Assembly (NCBI GenBank): GCA_946405805.1
Contig: CAMJIL010000004.1
Coordinates: forward strand, 1 to 64,000
Direction: 5' to 3'
DNA length: 64,000 nucleotides
From: an uncultured Prevotellaceae bacterium
GTDB lineage: Bacteria > Bacteroidota > Bacteroidia > Bacteroidales > Bacteroidaceae
Part shown: positions 47,216 to 55,986 of the stretch, piece after piece
Numbering within the stretch: the first letter of the stretch is position 1
How the letters are laid out: the number at the start of each line of letters is the position of its first letter
Translations under genes and position numbers: made by a program
Notes under the pieces: model-generated
What the model was told of the DNA's origin: nothing
What the model saw: the letters and a program-made list of their open reading frames with translations, nothing else
The model's database searches: none

Positions 47216-48529
47216 ATGGGAAATCTCGTAGCAATAGTAGGAAGACCAAATGTTGGTAAGTCAACGCTGTTTAACAGGTTGACAAAAACCCGTCATGCCA
47301 TTGTCAGCGATGTTGCCGGTACTACCCGTGACAGACAGTATGGCAAGTGCGAGTGGGCAGGTAAGGAATTCTCTGTCGTAGATACTGGTGGCTGGGTGGT
47401 CAACTCAGACGATATCTTCGAGGGTGCCATTCGTGACCAGGTGAGGATAGCAACAGAAGAAGCCGACCTCGTGCTGTTTCTTGTTGATGTGCAGACAGGT
47501 GTGACAGATCTCGATAGCGATGTGGCACAGATCTTGCGAAAAACAAAGCTGCCTGTTATCCTTGTCTCCAATAAGACGGATAGCAACGAACAACAATACT
47601 ATGCTGCTGATTTCTACAGCCTTGGGTTAGGAGAGCCGATATGCATCTCTGCTGTATCAGGATTTGGTACAGGAGACTTGCTCGATATGATTATTGAGAA
47701 ACTGCCCCTCGACAAGAAGGATGATGCAGAGGAGAATATCCCACGTTTTGCTGTTGTCGGCAGACCAAATGTCGGAAAGTCAAGCATCATAAATGCTTTC
47801 GTAGGGGAGGATAGAAATATTGTAACTGATATCGCGGGCACTACGCGCGATTCTATATATACAAGGTATGACAAGTTTGGCTTTGACTTCTACCTTGTTG
47901 ATACTGCTGGTATCAGAAGAAAGAACAAAGTCAGTGAGAACCTGGAGTTCTATAGCGTGATGCGTAGCATTCGTGCCATAGAGAATAGTGATGTCTGCAT
48001 CCTGATGATTGATGCCACACGAGGCATTGAGGCACAGGATATGAATATCTTCCAGCTGATTCAGAAAAACAAGAAGTCGCTGGTTGTTGTTGTCAACAAG
48101 TGGGACCTTGTGGAGAATAAAGACCAGAAGGTGATAGATACCTTCACAGCTGCTATCAGGGACAGAATGGCTCCATTCGTAGATTTCCCAATCATCTTTG
48201 CTTCGGCTCTTACCAAGCAGCGTATCTTCAAGGTGCTCGAGACAGCAAAGGAGGTATATCTGAATCGTAAGGTGCGTATTGGTACCAGTAAGCTGAATGA
48301 GGTGATGCTGCCTATTATCGAGGCAACTCCTCCACAGAGTATCAAGGGTAAGTATATCAAGATAAAATATTGCACACAGGTTCCTGATACCCAGATACCT
48401 ACTTTTGTGTTCTATGCCAACCTGCCTCAGTATGTCAAGGAGCAGTATAAGCGTTTCCTTGAGAATCAGATGAGAGACCACTGGAAGTTGACAGGAACTC
48501 CTATAAACGTCTTTATTCGTCAGAAATAA
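47216..48529 (+). CDS. der: Ribosome biogenesis GTPase Der (EngA)
   Basis: This 437-aa protein has two tandem GTPase domains, each with GRPNVGKS (8-15 and near 182). G3 motifs are DTGGW and DTAGIRRK, and G4 motifs are NKTD and NKWD. A C-terminal KH-like domain ends in NVFIRQK. It acts in 50S subunit assembly. The next gene begins at the base after its stop. Confidence 0.97.
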   Translation: MGNLVAIVGRPNVGKSTLFNRLTKTRHAIVSDVAGTTRDRQYGKCEWAGKEFSVVDTGGWVVNSDDIFEGAIRDQVRIATEEADLVLFLVDVQTGVTDLDSDVAQILRKTKLPVILVSNKTDSNEQQYYAADFYSLGLGEPICISAVSGFGTGDLLDMIIEKLPLDKKDDAEENIPRFAVVGRPNVGKSSIINAFVGEDRNIVTDIAGTTRDSIYTRYDKFGFDFYLVDTAGIRRKNKVSENLEFYSVMRSIRAIENSDVCILMIDATRGIEAQDMNIFQLIQKNKKSLVVVVNKWDLVENKDQKVIDTFTAAIRDRMAPFVDFPIIFASALTKQRIFKVLETAKEVYLNRKVRIGTSKLNEVMLPIIEATPPQSIKGKYIKIKYCTQVPDTQIPTFVFYANLPQYVKEQYKRFLENQMRDHWKLTGTPINVFIRQK

Positions 48530-48958
48530 ATGAAGAAGATTTTAATTCTTTTGGGTGTTGTTATCTCCCTGATAGGAATGGTAGCATGTTCTACTAAGGT
48601 TAAACAGGAGGAACGTGCTATGACTACTGCCCAAAAATATTATGAGCAGCTGGTCGCTGGTAATTACGAAGGCTTTGTTGAAGGCACTATGATCAGTCAG
48701 GACACTCTTCCTGCTGGTTATAAGGAGCAATTGGTGCTCAATGCTAAGATGTATGTAGAACGAATGCAGAACGAGCATCAGGGCATACGTTCTGTTAAGG
48801 CTATGCGTGCTCAGGTGGATACCCTGAAGGCTAATAACAGTGATGAGATAGTTGCTATCACAGCCCGTGCGTTTGTAGCATTAGGCTTCGCAGACAGTAC
48901 CAAGGAAGAGATACTCGTCCCAATGGTGCTGAGAGATGATGTTTGGTACCTTAGGTAA
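48530..48958 (+). CDS. Small lipoprotein, NTF2-like
   Basis: This 142-aa protein has lipobox MVAC (Cys20). One helical domain starting EERAMTTAQKYYEQLVAGNYEGFVEG resembles DUF4878-type NTF2-like lipoproteins. The function is unknown. It is coupled to der with no gap. Its stop codon is at the edge of a heptamer array. Confidence 0.75.
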   Translation: MKKILILLGVVISLIGMVACSTKVKQEERAMTTAQKYYEQLVAGNYEGFVEGTMISQDTLPAGYKEQLVLNAKMYVERMQNEHQGIRSVKAMRAQVDTLKANNSDEIVAITARAFVALGFADSTKEEILVPMVLRDDVWYLR

Positions 48959-49056
48959 TTGACAATTGACAATTGACAGTTGACAATTGAAACCTGAAAC
49001 CTGAAACCTGAAACTTGAAACCTGAAACCTGAAACTTGAAACCTGAAACCTGAAAC
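48958..49056. repeat. Heptamer arrays between convergent lipoprotein and era
   Basis: About four attgaca units switch to about ten cctgaaa/cttgaaa units without losing the 7-bp register. They fill the whole space between the two convergent genes, and no hairpin terminator is present. Confidence 0.93.
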
Positions 49057-49934
49057 TAAAGGTTGTACCCGAATGCGTTGAGCTCCTTCTCGTTGGAGCG
49101 CCAGTCCTTATCTACTTTGACGAATGTCTCAAGGTAGATTTTTTTATCGAAGAACTTTTCAAGTGCCTTGCGGGCTTCTGTGCTTACCTTCTTTATTGCA
49201 ACTCCCTGATGACCTATTATGATACCTTTTTGTGAGTCACGCTCAACAAAGATGGTCACCATAATATGAATGCGATTGTCATCCTCCTTGAACGAGTCAC
49301 ATCTTACCTCAACAGAGTAAGGTATTTCCTTGTCATAATAAAGCAAAATCTTCTCCCTTACAATCTCTGTGACAAAGAAGCGTGCCGGCTTGTCTGTCAG
49401 CTGGTCTTTGTCGAAGAATGGGGGAGAGTCGGGGAGTAGTTCCTTTATTCGGTTCAGCAAGATGTCTGTGCCGAATTTGTTCTTTGCCGAGATAGGCAGT
49501 ATTTCTGCGTTTGGCAATAAGCTATGCCACTTTTCTACGATTGCTCCCAAGTCGTTGTTGTTTGACTGGTCAATCTTGTTGATAAGCAGGATTACAGGCT
49601 GGTCTATCTTTGCCACCTTGTCGAGAAAATCCCTGTTCTTCTCTGGGTCTTCCACAACATCTGTTACATACAGCAACACATCAGCATCCGTCAAAGCTGA
49701 CTCAGAGAAGGCCAGCATCGACTCCTGCAGTTTGTAGTTAGGCTTTATCACACCTGGAGTATCTGAGAATACTATCTGCATCTCAGGGGTATTTACTATT
49801 CCCATGATGCGATGGCGTGTTGTCTGTGCCTTAAAAGTGGCAATAGAAATACGCTCACCAACCAATTGGTTCATGAGCGTACTCTTACCGACGTTGGGAT
49901 TACCAACGATATTTACAAAACCTGCTTTATGCAT
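49056..49934 (-). CDS. era: GTPase Era
   Basis: The start is placed at 49934 (MHKAGFVNIVG); a longer frame runs back into fabH. The 292-aa protein has GNPNVGKST, the switch region TFKAQTTRHRIMG, DTPGVIKP and NKID, and a C-terminal KH domain (VEVRCDSFKEDDNRIHI, then GIIIGHQGVAIKKV). Era binds 16S rRNA in 30S assembly. It overlaps fabH by 8 bases. Confidence 0.97.
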   Translation of the reverse strand: MHKAGFVNIVGNPNVGKSTLMNQLVGERISIATFKAQTTRHRIMGIVNTPEMQIVFSDTPGVIKPNYKLQESMLAFSESALTDADVLLYVTDVVEDPEKNRDFLDKVAKIDQPVILLINKIDQSNNNDLGAIVEKWHSLLPNAEILPISAKNKFGTDILLNRIKELLPDSPPFFDKDQLTDKPARFFVTEIVREKILLYYDKEIPYSVEVRCDSFKEDDNRIHIMVTIFVERDSQKGIIIGHQGVAIKKVSTEARKALEKFFDKKIYLETFVKVDKDWRSNEKELNAFGYNL

Positions 49935-50946
49935 TCTTTCCGACCTTGTCACCGTCATAGCCCCATTTATAGAAGCTTGCACCATGTACGAAGCCTGCAC
50001 CAAAAGCTGTCAGGAGGACATTGTCACCCTTCTTGAGCTTCTTCTCGAAGTCCCACAGAGCAAGAGCAATAGAAGCAGCGCTGGTATTGCCGTAATGTTC
50101 TATGTTCACGAGAATCTTTTCCATCGGAGTTTCAAGACGCTTTGCTACAGCCTCAATGATACGCATATTCGCCTCATGTGGTATGAGCCAGTTGACGTCA
50201 TTCATAGTGAGGTTGTTACGCTTCATCACTTCCTGTATGTCGTCAGCCATAGAGGTGACAGCATAACGGAATACTGTGCGTCCTTCCTGATAGACGTAGT
50301 GCATTCTATGATCTACGGTATAGTGAGATGCCGGACAAACAGAGCCACCAGCCTTCATGTGGAGGAAAGGAAGCCCTAAACCGTCTGTTCTGAGGAAAGA
50401 ATCCTGGAATCCGACGCCCTCTTCTTCTGTTGCTTCAAGCATTGCTGCTCCTGCTCCGTCACCAAACAGAACGCAAGTCTGACGGTCCTGATAGTCAACC
50501 ATTGATGACATCTTCTCGGCTGCCACGCAGATGATTCTCTTGTAGCGTCCGGATTGTATCATGGCTGATGCCATATCAAGAATATATAGGAATCCGCAGC
50601 ATGCGCATGAAACATCGAAGCCGTGGGCTTGTTTCAGTCCAAGTTTTCCTATGATAATAGAGGCATTAGAGGGGAAGTGGTAATCACCTGTTGTAGTAGC
50701 ACAGATGACGCAGTCGATTGTCTGTGGGTCAACTTGTGTCTTTGCCAACAACTGACGACATGCCTTACGTGCCATATACGCCGATCCCAAACCTTCTTCG
50801 TTCAGAATGCGACGCTCCTTAATACCAACGCGAGTGTATATCCACTCGTCATTGGTTTCTACCATACGGGACAATTCCTCGTTGGTAAGGATATATTCAG
50901 GAACGTAACCGCCAATGCCTGTTATAACAGCATTTATTTTACTCAT
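49927..50946 (-). CDS. fabH: 3-oxoacyl-ACP synthase III
   Basis: This 339-aa enzyme condenses an acyl-CoA with malonyl-ACP to start fatty-acid synthesis. The catalytic Cys116 is in DVSCACCGF, His in LIPHEANMRI, and Asn in HYGNTSAAS. It overlaps rpmF by 4 bases upstream and era by 8 downstream, the usual Bacteroidales arrangement. Confidence 0.97.
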   Translation of the reverse strand: MSKINAVITGIGGYVPEYILTNEELSRMVETNDEWIYTRVGIKERRILNEEGLGSAYMARKACRQLLAKTQVDPQTIDCVICATTTGDYHFPSNASIIIGKLGLKQAHGFDVSCACCGFLYILDMASAMIQSGRYKRIICVAAEKMSSMVDYQDRQTCVLFGDGAGAAMLEATEEEGVGFQDSFLRTDGLGLPFLHMKAGGSVCPASHYTVDHRMHYVYQEGRTVFRYAVTSMADDIQEVMKRNNLTMNDVNWLIPHEANMRIIEAVAKRLETPMEKILVNIEHYGNTSAASIALALWDFEKKLKKGDNVLLTAFGAGFVHGASFYKWGYDGDKVGKNA

Positions 50947-51128
50947 GCCTCCTCTACTTGTTCAATAGCCTGCTTTCCACGATACTGACCACAAGTAGGA
51001 CATACTGTGTGGTAAACGTAGTAAGCACCGCAGTTAGGACAGATAGCGAGTGTAGGAGCTACTGCCTTGTCATGAGTACGACGCTTGAGAGTACGAGTCT
51101 TTGACTGTCTTCTTTTAGGATGTGCCAT
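50943..51128 (-). CDS. rpmF: Ribosomal protein L32
   Basis: This 61-aa protein begins AHPKRRQSKTRTLKRRTH. It has a zinc-ribbon with Cys34, 37, 47 and 50 (CPNCGAYYVYHTVCPTCGQY), so it is the zinc-binding form of L32. Confidence 0.97.
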   Translation of the reverse strand: MAHPKRRQSKTRTLKRRTHDKAVAPTLAICPNCGAYYVYHTVCPTCGQYRGKQAIEQVEEA

Positions 51129-51136
51129 TTTTCTTC

Positions 51137-51175
51137 TTTAAATTTTAAACTTTTAACTTTAATCTTTAAACTGTT
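51137..51175. repeat. Short heptamer tract between yceD and rpmF
   Basis: Units of attttaa/actttta/actttaa/tctttaa occupy the gap. Confidence 0.6.
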
Positions 51176-51713
51176 TCAATGCTGCCCAGCGTGGGTCAAT
51201 GGTATCATCTCCATAGGTATTGTCACCATTGTCGATAGCGGCATCCTCATCACCACTTCGGGTGGCTGACAGCTCTTGGAGCTTCTGTGTCATCGCAGCA
51301 TTGCATTTTCCAGGTGCATGAACGTGCTTGATGGGTATTGCCAATACTATTGTCTCGTAGATTATCCAAGGGAGTGAGAGGATGCCTTGATTCTCATCCA
51401 CCACTATTACCTCGTCATCAACGCTAGACTCTTTGCCCAGCTTTACAATGTAACTGCACTGCCCCTTGATAGGTTGCTCCATATCGTCCAAACAAAGGTC
51501 ACACGGAATAGTGACGTTGCCCTCGATAGAGAATGATAGGGCAAATTGTTCAGACGGCATTTTGCTGATGAGCACTGTCGTAGTTACCGTTCCATGCTGT
51601 ATTTCAGCATCGTCAAGAGCTTTGAAGTATCTGTCATCAAGCACTAAAGTGAACTCTTTTGAGTCCTCTGTAATAGCTCTCAGGTCGATATCAAGCATCT
51701 CGAAATTGGACAT
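51159..51713 (-). CDS. DUF177/YceD-family protein
   Basis: This 184-aa protein has the DUF177 pattern, with a central CDLCLDDMEQPIKGQ segment and an acidic VDDEVIVVDENQG region. It ends IDPRWAALKQFKD, which is typical of YceD. The family is linked to 23S rRNA accumulation and sits next to rpmF in most bacteria. It is the first gene of yceD-rpmF-fabH-era, behind two copies of a promoter. Confidence 0.93.
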   Translation of the reverse strand: MSNFEMLDIDLRAITEDSKEFTLVLDDRYFKALDDAEIQHGTVTTTVLISKMPSEQFALSFSIEGNVTIPCDLCLDDMEQPIKGQCSYIVKLGKESSVDDEVIVVDENQGILSLPWIIYETIVLAIPIKHVHAPGKCNAAMTQKLQELSATRSGDEDAAIDNGDNTYGDDTIDPRWAALKQFKD

Positions 51714-51721
51714 TCAGGCCA

Positions 51722-51753
51722 CAAAGGTACGAAAAAGTGAGTAAAATACCAAA
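51722..51753 (-). promoter_or_regulatory. Proximal promoter of yceD-rpmF-fabH-era
   Basis: On the minus strand, TTTG (51750-51753), spacer GTATTTTACTCACTTTTTCG and TACCTTTG (51722-51729). The start codon is only 9 bases downstream of the -7 box, so this copy would give almost no leader. Confidence 0.8.
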
Positions 51754-51919
51754 TAAAAAGGAAAGTTTTTTCATTTTTGCTTGTATTTTCGAACGAAAGT
51801 ACCTTCGACGAACAGGTCAAAGGTACGAAAAAGTGAGTAAAATACCAAATAAAAAGGAAAGTTTTTTCATTTTTGCTTGAATTTTCGAACGAAAGTACCT
51901 TCGACAAAGTCAGAGGTAC
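51723..51919. repeat. 96-bp tandem duplication carrying a promoter
   Basis: The unit beginning AAAGGTACGAAAAAGTGAG at 51723 recurs at 51819, nearly identical over its length, and its edge recurs near 51912. Each unit holds a full minus-strand promoter and ends in the palindrome AGTACCTTCGAC with GTCAAAGGTAC or GTCAGAGGTAC. A related single unit lies at 25941-26034. Confidence 0.9.
51818..51849 (-). promoter_or_regulatory. Distal (duplicated) promoter of yceD-rpmF-fabH-era
   Basis: On the minus strand, TTTG (51846-51849), the same 20-base spacer as the proximal copy and TACCTTTG (51818-51825). This copy gives a leader of about 100 bases. Confidence 0.75.
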
Positions 51920-51957
51920 GACTTTTTTTTCAATTGAACAATTTTTTTTGCTATTTC

Positions 51958-51988
51958 TTGGTTTTTTGCATTCTTATTCGTACTTTTG
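51958..51988 (+). promoter_or_regulatory. Promoter of the dipeptidase gene
   Basis: TTG (51958-51960), 20 bases, TACTTTTG (51981-51988), 20 bases before the ATG at 52009. Confidence 0.6.
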
Positions 51989-52008
51989 TCCCCTGATTAA
52001 CCTAAATA

Positions 52009-52836
52009 ATGATGAATTATATGTTGAAACAAACGAAGTTTTGGTTGTTTTTTGCAACACTATTCTTGCTTTGTGGAACAGGAGCATTAACTGGTTGTAA
52101 TGGTTGCGCAAAACCTGCTGCTTCTACTGAGGTAAGTCCTACTGATGATAACAGCCAGTTTGTGAACATCACAGATGTAGTGCCTGATGCAATCTTGGAG
52201 ATTCGCTATTACAGCACATATAACTTTGCTGGTCAGCGTATTGACGGCTATGAGGAGCCAAGGGCTCTACTGACTCGTCAGGCAGCTGATTCGCTGAAGG
52301 CTGTTAGTGACGATTTGTGTAAGCAGGGATATCGACTGAAGATTTATGATGCTTATCGTCCTCAGAAGGCTGTGGACCATTTCATGCGTTGGGCAGCAGA
52401 TTTAAATGCGACAGAGATGAAACCATATTTCTATCCTGACCTCGACAAGAAAGTGCTCTTTCCACAGGGATATATAGCAGAGAAGAGTGGTCACACTCGT
52501 GGCTCAACAGTTGACCTGACGCTGTTTGACATGAAGACAGAGAAAGAACTGGATATGGGAGGCACCTTCGACTGGTTCGGCCCTGAGAGCCATCCTGATT
52601 TCTGTGGCAATCCTGAAACAGGGGAATATACTGGAGATAACCATAAATCGCCAGTAGGTCGCAGCATCACTGCTGAACAGTTTGCACATCGTATGATTCT
52701 GCGTCGTGCGATGTTGGCACATGGCTTCAAACCTGTAGATACAGAATGGTGGCACTTTACATTGAAGAACGAACCGTTCCCTAATACTTATTTCACATTC
52801 CCTGTGAAGAGAATAGTCAAAGGTCCTGAAACTTGA
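52009..52836 (+). CDS. D-alanyl-D-alanine dipeptidase (M15D, VanX/DdpX family)
   Basis: This 275-aa zinc dipeptidase has an N-terminal hydrophobic signal, possibly a lipoprotein (LTGC). The core shows LEIRYYSTYNFAGQRIDGY, IYDAYRPQKAVDHF, the zinc-binding SGHTRGSTVDLTL with His and Asp, and EWWHFTL with catalytic Glu and zinc His. It releases D-Ala from D-Ala-D-Ala, probably for cell-wall recycling. No vanH, vanA or vanS/R genes are present, so resistance is not implied. Its last residues and stop (GPET, then TGA) come from a cctgaaa heptamer tract. Confidence 0.92.
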   Translation: MMNYMLKQTKFWLFFATLFLLCGTGALTGCNGCAKPAASTEVSPTDDNSQFVNITDVVPDAILEIRYYSTYNFAGQRIDGYEEPRALLTRQAADSLKAVSDDLCKQGYRLKIYDAYRPQKAVDHFMRWAADLNATEMKPYFYPDLDKKVLFPQGYIAEKSGHTRGSTVDLTLFDMKTEKELDMGGTFDWFGPESHPDFCGNPETGEYTGDNHKSPVGRSITAEQFAHRMILRRAMLAHGFKPVDTEWWHFTLKNEPFPNTYFTFPVKRIVKGPET

Positions 52837-52850
52837 AACCTGAAACCAAA
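52830..52850. repeat. Short heptamer tract at the dipeptidase 3' end
   Basis: Three units, cctgaaa/cttgaaa/cctgaaa, begin inside the last codons of the gene. Confidence 0.7.
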
Positions 52851-52882
52851 TAGAGTTTCTTTTTATAAAAAATGTGAAATTA

Positions 52883-52913
52883 TTTGTGCTTTCAGGAAAA
52901 AAACGTATCTTTG
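52883..52913 (+). promoter_or_regulatory. Promoter of the EF-G paralogue
   Basis: TTTG (52883-52886), 19 bases, TATCTTTG (52906-52913), 45 bases before the ATG at 52959. Confidence 0.8.
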
Positions 52914-52958
52914 CATTCGCGACACTTTTTAATATATCAACCTAAATAATTAAGAACT

Positions 52959-55115
52959 ATGCGAGTTTATCAAACAAACGAAATCAAAAACATTGCTCTC
53001 CTTGGCAATGACGGCTCAGGTAAGACCACTCTGACAGAAAGTTTGCTCTATGAAGCAGGCGTTATCAGCAGACGTGGTCGCATCACTCAGAAAAATACTG
53101 TTTCCGACTACTTCCCAGTGGAACAGGAGTATGGTTATTCTGTCTTCTCTACAGTATATAATGTAGAGTGGAATAACAAGAAGTTAAATATGATTGACTG
53201 CCCAGGAAGTGATGACTTCGTTGGTGCAGCCCTTACAGCATTGGAGGTGACAGATACCTGCGTACTGCTGCTGAATGGTCAGTATGGCCCAGAGGTAGGT
53301 ACACAGAACCACTTCCGTTATACAGAGAAACTGAAGAAGCCTGTCATCTTCCTCGTCAACCAGCTTGATGGTGAGAAGTGTGACTATCATGGCACTCTCG
53401 AGAAGCTGAAAGATATCTATGGTCCAAAGGTTATTCCTATTCAGTATCCTCTCAATGAAGGTCCTAACTTCAATGCCCTCATCGACGTTCTGTTGATGAA
53501 GAAGTATTCATGGGGCCCGGAAGGTGGTGCTCCTACTATCGAGGATATCCCTGCAGAGGAGAAGGATAAGGCAATGGAGATGCACAAGGCTCTTGTTGAG
53601 GCTGCTGCCGAGAATGACGAGGGACTGATGGAGAAATATTTCGAGACGGAGACTCTGTCAGAAGACGAACTGCGTGAGGGTATCCGCAAGGGTCTTGTTA
53701 CACGTTCTATCTTCCCTGTTTTCTGCGTTTGTGCAGGAAAGTGCATGGGTGTTCGTCGCCTTATGGAGTTCCTGGGTAATGTCGTTCCTTTCGTTGACGA
53801 GATGCCAAAGGTTCACAACACTCGTGGTGAGGAAGTGAAGGTTGACGCTAACGGTCCTACTTCTCTCTATTTCTTCAAGACAGGTGTTGAGCCACACATT
53901 GGTGAGGTGCAGTATTTCAAGGTTATGAGCGGAAAGGTAAAGCCAGGCGATGACCTTACAAATGCTGACAGAGGAACAAAGGAACGCCTCGGACAGATAT
54001 TCACTTGCGCTGGAGCACAGCGTGTACCTGTTGACGAGATGGTGGCTGGTGATATCGGTTGTACTGTTAAGTTGAAGGATGTGAAGACTGGAAATACCCT
54101 GAATGGTAAGGATTGCGAAAACCGATTCGACTTCGTGAAATATCCTAACTCAAAGTATTCTCGTGCTATCAAGGCAAAGAAGGAAGCAGATACAGAGAAG
54201 ATGATGAGTGCTCTCACCCGTATGCGTCAGGAAGACCCGACATGGGTTGTGGAGCAGTCAAAGGAACTTCGCCAGACAATTGTTCACGGACAGGGAGAGT
54301 TCCATCTGCGTACCCTCAAATGGCGTCTTGAGAATCTCGATAAGATTGAGGTAGAATATCTTGAGCCACGCATTCCTTATCGTGAGACAATCACCAAGAG
54401 TGCCCAGGCAGATTATCGTCATAAGAAGCAGTCAGGTGGTGCTGGCCAGTTTGGTGAGGTACACATGATTGTAGAGCCCTATGCAGACGGTATGCCAGAT
54501 CCAACAACATACAAACTCAATGGTCAGGATGTGAAGATGAATATCAAGTCACGCGAAGAGGTTGACCTGGAGTGGGGCGGTAAACTCGTATTCATAAATA
54601 CTGTTGTTGGTGGTGCTATCGATATGCGTTTCATGCCAGCTATCCTGAAGGGTGTTATGGAGAAGATGGAACGTGGTCCGCTGACAGGCTCTTATGCACG
54701 CGACGTTCGCGTCATTGTTTATGATGGTAAGATGCACCCAGTTGACTCTAACGAATTGTCATTCATGCTTGCAGCACGTAACGCTTTCTCTGAGGCCTTC
54801 AAGAAGGCTAATCCAAAGATTCTGGAGCCTATCTATGACCTCGAGGTTTATGTGCCTGCTGATATGACAGGTGATGTGATGTCCGACCTTCAGGGCCGTC
54901 GTGCTATGATAATGGGTATGGATATGGAGAATGGCTATCAGAAGCTTCAGGCTAAGATACCTCTCAAGGAACTGTCCAACTACTCTGTAGCACTCAGCTC
55001 TCTCACAGGTGGTCGTGCAAGCTTCAATGCAAGCTTTGCTTCATACGAACTCATGCCAAGCGACCTGCAGCAGCAGTTGATAGCAGAGAATGCTAACAAT
55101 AACGAAGAAGAGTAA
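52959..55115 (+). CDS. Elongation factor G paralogue with altered GTPase motifs
   Basis: This 718-aa protein is full-length EF-G in domain order: G domain, domain II near 305, domain III, domain IV (IPYRETITKSAQADYRHKKQSGGAGQFGEV) and domain V. Its G domain is unusual. The P-loop is GNDGSGKTT (16-24). Switch II reads DCPGSDDF, so the catalytic His after PG is Ser84. The G4 motif is NQLD (133-136) rather than NKxD. Bacteroides species have a second EF-G (EF-G2) reported to support translocation without GTP hydrolysis. This protein could be the equivalent, which is an inference from the motifs. Codon bias suggests strong expression. Confidence 0.9.
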   Translation: MRVYQTNEIKNIALLGNDGSGKTTLTESLLYEAGVISRRGRITQKNTVSDYFPVEQEYGYSVFSTVYNVEWNNKKLNMIDCPGSDDFVGAALTALEVTDTCVLLLNGQYGPEVGTQNHFRYTEKLKKPVIFLVNQLDGEKCDYHGTLEKLKDIYGPKVIPIQYPLNEGPNFNALIDVLLMKKYSWGPEGGAPTIEDIPAEEKDKAMEMHKALVEAAAENDEGLMEKYFETETLSEDELREGIRKGLVTRSIFPVFCVCAGKCMGVRRLMEFLGNVVPFVDEMPKVHNTRGEEVKVDANGPTSLYFFKTGVEPHIGEVQYFKVMSGKVKPGDDLTNADRGTKERLGQIFTCAGAQRVPVDEMVAGDIGCTVKLKDVKTGNTLNGKDCENRFDFVKYPNSKYSRAIKAKKEADTEKMMSALTRMRQEDPTWVVEQSKELRQTIVHGQGEFHLRTLKWRLENLDKIEVEYLEPRIPYRETITKSAQADYRHKKQSGGAGQFGEVHMIVEPYADGMPDPTTYKLNGQDVKMNIKSREEVDLEWGGKLVFINTVVGGAIDMRFMPAILKGVMEKMERGPLTGSYARDVRVIVYDGKMHPVDSNELSFMLAARNAFSEAFKKANPKILEPIYDLEVYVPADMTGDVMSDLQGRRAMIMGMDMENGYQKLQAKIPLKELSNYSVALSSLTGGRASFNASFASYELMPSDLQQQLIAENANNNEEE

Positions 55116-55139
55116 GAAAACAACGATAGTATAAAAAGA

Positions 55140-55178
55140 ATTTCGAGGTATCTCAATGTGAGGTACCTCGAATTATTT
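55140..55178. terminator. Bidirectional terminator
   Basis: TTCGAGGTA (55142-55150) pairs perfectly with TACCTCGAA (55164-55172), with an inner TCTCA/TGAGG helix. T-rich sequence follows on both strands. The nnrD stop codon lies inside the hairpin. Confidence 0.85.
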
Positions 55179-55986
55179 TGAATGCTTCTGGCAAAAATTC
55201 TATTATGTCGGAGGCGATTACGGAGTGCGAGCCTAATGCTGCTGTTGCGGCATCACCAGCGAGGGCATGAAGTGTTACTCCCAATATGGCTGCTGATTCA
55301 GAGTTATACCCTTGTGCCAATAATCCTGTTATGATGCCTGTGAGGACATCTCCCGAACCGGCTGTTGCCATTCCGTCATTGCCATAAGGACAAGTATAGA
55401 TATCTTGGGAAGGTATAAGAATCTTAGTAGGATGTCCTTTATCGACAAAAATGAATTTATTAAGATTTATGCCTGCATCGCGAAGCCGTTTCTGTTCTCC
55501 CTTGTGGGGAGTGATGATAGTGCCGTCAGGAATATCGTCTGTCCAAGAGGGATTCTGACTGAAAATGTTCAAGGCATCAGCATCCATCAACAGGGGATGC
55601 TTTTGTGATGACTCCTTAATCCTTTTTATCTGCTCGTGCAGGGCGAGAGCTGTTTCTGTGGAAGTGCCGATTCCTGGTCCTATAGCAACAGCATCGTAAG
55701 CTTCAATATCTATTGCCTCAGAGAATAGTGTCTCGGAAGGGTCATGCCTTAGTATTGCCTCCGGAACAGCAATCTGCAGTATGTCGTTATTCTTATGTGG
55801 ACAGAGTACTGTCACCTTGCCGACTCCTGTGCGCAGACAGGCCTTTGCAGCAAGAACAGAGGCTCCCGCCATACCATACTTGCCTGCTATGATGAGAGCG
55901 TGCCCAAAGGTGCCCTTATGCCCGTCTTGTGGTCGGGGTTTCAGGAGGCTATTGGCGAATGTGAAGTCTATAGTTCTTTCCATCAT
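55153..55986 (-). CDS. nnrD: ADP-dependent NAD(P)H-hydrate dehydratase
   Basis: This 277-aa protein corresponds to the YjeF C-terminal (NnrD) domain alone, without the NnrE epimerase. Motifs are GHALIIAGKYGMAGA, AIGPGIGTS, TPHKGE and GNDGMATAGSGDVLTG. It repairs hydrated NADH and NADPH. The start (ATG 55986 or 55983) overlaps the upstream gene by about 38 bases. Confidence 0.94.
   Translation of the reverse strand: MMERTIDFTFANSLLKPRPQDGHKGTFGHALIIAGKYGMAGASVLAAKACLRTGVGKVTVLCPHKNNDILQIAVPEAILRHDPSETLFSEAIDIEAYDAVAIGPGIGTSTETALALHEQIKRIKESSQKHPLLMDADALNIFSQNPSWTDDIPDGTIITPHKGEQKRLRDAGINLNKFIFVDKGHPTKILIPSQDIYTCPYGNDGMATAGSGDVLTGIITGLLAQGYNSESAAILGVTLHALAGDAATAALGSHSVIASDIIEFLPEAFKIIRGTSH

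Noticed and set aside
48958..49056. Possible CRISPR array
   Set aside because: The repeats are 7 bp with no unique spacers, and no cas genes are present. The same holds for the other heptamer tracts.
51680..51907. A 75-aa minus-strand frame with two near-identical halves
   Set aside because: It is the 96-bp promoter duplication read as protein (two KNEKTFLFIWYFTHFFVPL-type blocks). The promoters and the yceD start explain the DNA better.
52009..52836. Vancomycin resistance (vanX)
   Set aside because: The enzyme family is right, but no vanH, vanA or vanRS genes are nearby and the organism is Gram-negative. Peptidoglycan recycling is the simpler role.
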